From Shimwellia blattae DSM 4481 = NBRC 105725 (GTDB lineage: Bacteria > Pseudomonadota > Gammaproteobacteria > Enterobacterales > Enterobacteriaceae): a stretch of 64,000 nt of DNA. Positions 61,354 through 64,000 of the stretch are shown here, one piece after another. The number at the start of each line of letters is the position of its first letter. The stretch's first letter is position 1. The notes beneath the pieces were generated by a model. It saw nothing but the letters and a program-made list of their open reading frames with translations, was not told where the DNA came from and did no database searches. The stretch is from positions 1,054,001 to 1,118,000 of the forward strand of contig NC_017910.1 of NCBI RefSeq assembly GCF_000262305.1. Reading direction: 5' to 3'. Made by a program: the position numbers and the translations under genes.

Positions 61354-63348
61354 TCAGGCGAGCAATTTCCGGGCGTGGTTGACAATATTTTCCGTGGTAA
61401 AGCCAAAAAACGGGAACAGTTTTGCGGCCGGGGCGGATTCACCAAACGTGGTCATACCGATAACCGCCCCTTTACGACCGGTGTATTTGTACCAGTAGTC
61501 GGCTATCCCCGCTTCTACCGCGATAACCCGCTCCACCTCCGGCGGGAGCACCTGATCCTTCCAGGCCTGATCCTGCCTGTCAAAGGTGTCCGTGGAGGGC
61601 ATCGACACCACCTGAACCGCAACCCCCTCGCGACTGAGCTGCTCTGCGGCCTGCATGGTGATTTCCACCTCGGAGCCGGTGGCAATCAGCAGCAGGTCAG
61701 GGCGGGTAGCACAGGGGCGCAAAATATAGCCCCCGCGGGAGATGGCCTCCAGCTGCTCCGGGGTGCGCGGCATCTGGGTCAGATTCTGGCGCGACAGGAT
61801 CAGCGCCGTAGGGCCATCCTGGCGCTCCAGCGCCCGGGACCAGGCCACGGCAGTTTCCACCTGATCACAGGGCCGCCAGGTACTGAACCCGGGGGTCAGG
61901 CGCAGGCTGGCCAGCTGCTCTACGGCCTGGTGGGTGGGGCCATCTTCACCCAGCCCGATGGAGTCATGGGTATAGACCATTATCTGGCGGGCTTTCATCA
62001 GCGCCGCCATGCGCGCTGCGTTACGGGCATATTCCACAAACATCAGGAAGGTTGCGCTGTAGGGAATAAATCCGCCGTGCAGGGCAATACCGTTGGCGAT
62101 AGCGGTCATGCCGAACTCCCGCACCCCGTAGTGAATATAGTTGCCGTCCTGGTGGGTGAGCAGCTCCCGGGAGCCAGACCAGATAGTCAGGTTACTGGGG
62201 GCCAGATCGGCAGAGCCACCCAGCAGCTCCGGCAGGTGGGGGCCAAAGGCATTCAGCGTATTTTGTGAGGCCTTACGGGAGGCGATACTGGCCGGTGTGG
62301 CCTGCAACTGGGCTATGTAGCGCTGGCTGAGCTGCGGCCACTCTGGCGGGAGCTGGCCTGCCATGCGCCGCCCAAAGTCAGCGGCCAGATCCGGGTGAGC
62401 CTGCTGCCAGCTGGCGTACAGGGCGTTCCACTGGCGCTCGGCCTGGGCACCGCGCTCCCGGGCATCCCAGGCGTGGTAAATCTCCTCCGGAATGGTGAAC
62501 GGCGGGAACTCCCAGCCCAGCTGTTTACGGGCCAGGGCCACTTCCTCTTCCCCCAGGGGCGCGCCGTGCGCCTCTTCTTTACCGGCTTTGTTAGGGGAGC
62601 CGAAGCCAATCACGGTGCGGCAGATAAGCAGGCTGGGTTTATCGGTCACGGCTTTGGCCTGGTTTATCGCTTTCTTGATGGCGAGCGGATCATGGCCGTC
62701 AATGTCGCGGATCACATGCCAGTGGTACGCCTCGAAGCGCAGGGCCGTGTCATCGGTAAACCAGCCGTCAGTGTGGCCGTCAATGGAGATGCCGTTACTG
62801 TCATAAAAGCCTATCAGCTTACCCAGCCCCAGCGTTCCGGCCAGCGAACAGGCCTCGTGGGAGATGCCCTCCATCAGGCAGCCATCCCCCATAAAGACCC
62901 AGGTATGGTGATCGACAATATCGTAGCCGGGGCGGTTAAACTGGGCTGCGAGGGTGCGCTCAGCAATGGCCATGCCCACGGCGTTAGCCAGCCCCTGGCC
63001 CAGGGGGCCGGTGGTGGTCTCCACCCCCGGGGTGAGCCCGTATTCCGGGTGGCCCGGGGTGCGGGAGTGGAGCTGGCGAAACTGTCTGAGCTCCTCCATG
63101 GGCAGCTCATAGCCGCTCAGGTGTAGCAGGCTGTAGAGCAGCATAGAGGCGTGGCCGTTCGACAGCACAAACCGGTCCCGGTTGTACCAGTGGGGGTTTG
63201 CCGGGTTATGCCGGTGAAAGTCGTTCCACAGCACTTCGGCGATATCGGCCATCCCCATGGGGGCGCCCGGGTGGCCGCTGTTGGCTTTTTGTACTGCATC
63301 CATACTCAGGGCGCGAATGGCATTCGCGATGCGTTGACGAGATGACAT
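61354..63348 (-). CDS. tktB: Transketolase 2
   Basis: A 664-residue transketolase. Substrate and thiamine diphosphate motifs are present: GHPGAPMGMA near residue 24, GDGCLMEGISHEA near 153 and DSNGISIDG near 183; the pyrimidine-domain Glu lies in the middle of the chain and the C-terminal domain is complete. It transfers two-carbon units in the non-oxidative pentose phosphate pathway. Position beside ypfG and maeB identifies it as TktB, not TktA. talA, which precedes tktB in E. coli, is missing, so it stands alone. An ACGGAGTGC ribosome site precedes the ATG. Confidence 0.93.
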   Translation of the reverse strand: MSSRQRIANAIRALSMDAVQKANSGHPGAPMGMADIAEVLWNDFHRHNPANPHWYNRDRFVLSNGHASMLLYSLLHLSGYELPMEELRQFRQLHSRTPGHPEYGLTPGVETTTGPLGQGLANAVGMAIAERTLAAQFNRPGYDIVDHHTWVFMGDGCLMEGISHEACSLAGTLGLGKLIGFYDSNGISIDGHTDGWFTDDTALRFEAYHWHVIRDIDGHDPLAIKKAINQAKAVTDKPSLLICRTVIGFGSPNKAGKEEAHGAPLGEEEVALARKQLGWEFPPFTIPEEIYHAWDARERGAQAERQWNALYASWQQAHPDLAADFGRRMAGQLPPEWPQLSQRYIAQLQATPASIASRKASQNTLNAFGPHLPELLGGSADLAPSNLTIWSGSRELLTHQDGNYIHYGVREFGMTAIANGIALHGGFIPYSATFLMFVEYARNAARMAALMKARQIMVYTHDSIGLGEDGPTHQAVEQLASLRLTPGFSTWRPCDQVETAVAWSRALERQDGPTALILSRQNLTQMPRTPEQLEAISRGGYILRPCATRPDLLLIATGSEVEITMQAAEQLSREGVAVQVVSMPSTDTFDRQDQAWKDQVLPPEVERVIAVEAGIADYWYKYTGRKGAVIGMTTFGESAPAAKLFPFFGFTTENIVNHARKLLA

Positions 63349-63704
63349 GTTGCACTCCGTGGTAAACGCCGTTAGTGTCGAAAAGGGTTCTCCTGCCCGG
63401 GGAGTGGTGCCTGGTCACAGAGAAAACTGTAAGCGTTGATATCATCACGCCGATGACTTCCGGCGTGAACCCTCACGGGTTGTTGATGAATTACAACAGG
63501 TTAAAGTGTGCGTTTTTTCATTGCGGGCCGGGAAAATCGCCCTCCTGCCAAAAAAGCATAGCAGAGAGGCATAGCAATGCGCGCCGGGATAGGTAACATA
63601 GTGTTTATAAATAACTAACAATATTGCGTGGAATGTTAAAGCGAACTCTGCCGCTTTGGGTATCACGCGTTGCTCCTCTATACCCTTATGTGAAGGAAAG
63701 TAAA
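63349..63704. other. Divergent region tktB-maeB
   Basis: This 356-base gap holds the promoters of tktB and maeB and replaces talA of E. coli. Direct repeats of GCATAGCA occur near 63557 and 63575. No talA remnant, RNA gene or clear operator was recognised. Confidence 0.5.
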
Positions 63705-64000
63705 ATGGACGACCAGTTAAAACAGAGCGCCCTCGATTTTCATGAATTCCCGGTCCCGGGGAAAATCCAGGTATCCCCCACCAAACCACTGGCTACCCAG
63801 CGCGATCTGGCGCTGGCCTATTCCCCCGGGGTTGCGGCACCTTGTCTGGAGATTGCCGCAGATCCGCTGGCGGCCTATAAATACACGGCGCGCGGCAACC
63901 TGGTGGCCGTGGTCTCTAACGGTACGGCGGTACTGGGGCTCGGGAATATCGGCGCTCTGGCGGGCAAACCGGTAATGGAAGGGAAAGGGGTGCTGTTTAA
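63705..64000 (+). CDS. maeB: NADP-dependent malic enzyme, N-terminal part (cut by window edge)
   Basis: The first 98 codons of MaeB, beginning MDDQLKQSALDFHEFPVPG after a GAAGGAAAG ribosome site. The malic domain start is recognisable (LALAYSPGVAAPCLEIA, then ARGNLVAVVSNGTAVLGLG). MaeB oxidatively decarboxylates malate to pyruvate and makes NADPH; the full protein also has a phosphotransacetylase-like C-terminal domain, outside this window. Confidence 0.96.
   Translation, partial: MDDQLKQSALDFHEFPVPGKIQVSPTKPLATQRDLALAYSPGVAAPCLEIAADPLAAYKYTARGNLVAVVSNGTAVLGLGNIGALAGKPVMEGKGVLF

Overview
The window is a stretch of an Enterobacterales chromosome, gene-rich and fairly high in GC. Nearly every conserved gene is a close homologue of an Escherichia coli gene, and the order follows the E. 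coli 55-56 minute region (hscB to maeB). The organism is a relative of Escherichia and not E. coli itself. Genes that E. coli carries here are absent: pbpC and yfhM between sseA and ndk, yfgH and yfgI between guaA and yfgG, the hyf/focB block between perM and bcp, narQ between aegA and acrD, and talA beside tktB. New segments are inserted between der and yfgJ, after guaA, and after hda. No rRNA, tRNA, CRISPR array, transposase or integrase was found.

Layout. 1-2.7 kb is the end of the iron-sulfur assembly operon (hscB end, hscA, fdx, iscX). 2.7-5.7 kb holds pepB, sseB and convergent sseA. 6-15.2 kb holds ndk, rlmN, rodZ, ispG, hisS, yfgM, bamB and der: nucleotide balance, 23S rRNA/tRNA methylation, cell shape, isoprenoids, histidyl-tRNA charging, envelope biogenesis and ribosome assembly. 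15.2-19.2 kb is an accessory block: a membrane diguanylate cyclase, a short-chain dehydrogenase divergent from a LysR regulator, and an exported protein with six 11-residue LEA-like repeats. 19.3-24.2 kb holds yfgJ, xseA and guaBA.

24.2-28.1 kb is a small genomic island at the 3' end of guaA. It is bounded by two versions of the last guaA codons (Ile-Glu-Trp-Glu-stop) and carries a two-gene, translationally coupled DUF262 / DUF262-DUF1524 pair, a likely modification-dependent restriction (phage defence) system. The integrase is gone. 28.3-39.6 kb returns to the backbone: yfgG, yfgF (EAL active site eroded), ppx-ppk polyphosphate genes, purMN, upp-uraA for pyrimidine salvage, and hda with a CTG start.

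39.6-40.4 kb is an unusual non-coding region: two about 400-bp copies of a hairpin-rich element facing each other, with a perfect 79-bp inverted repeat and stems that differ between copies by compensatory changes. 40.5-53.3 kb holds yfgD-bepA, perM, bcp, gcvR, dapA-bamC, purC, ypfJ, tmcA, ypfH, ypfN and dapE-yffB. 53.8-64 kb holds the 19-codon ypfM, acrD, aegA, nudK, ypfG, tktB and the start of maeB.

Purine genes are scattered (guaBA, purMN, purC), but the purM/upp and purC upstream regions carry clear PurR-type operators and guaB carries a degenerate one, so they probably respond together to purine supply. The strongest candidates for undescribed biology are the paired structured repeat after hda, the DUF262 pair in the guaA island, and the LEA-like exported repeat protein.
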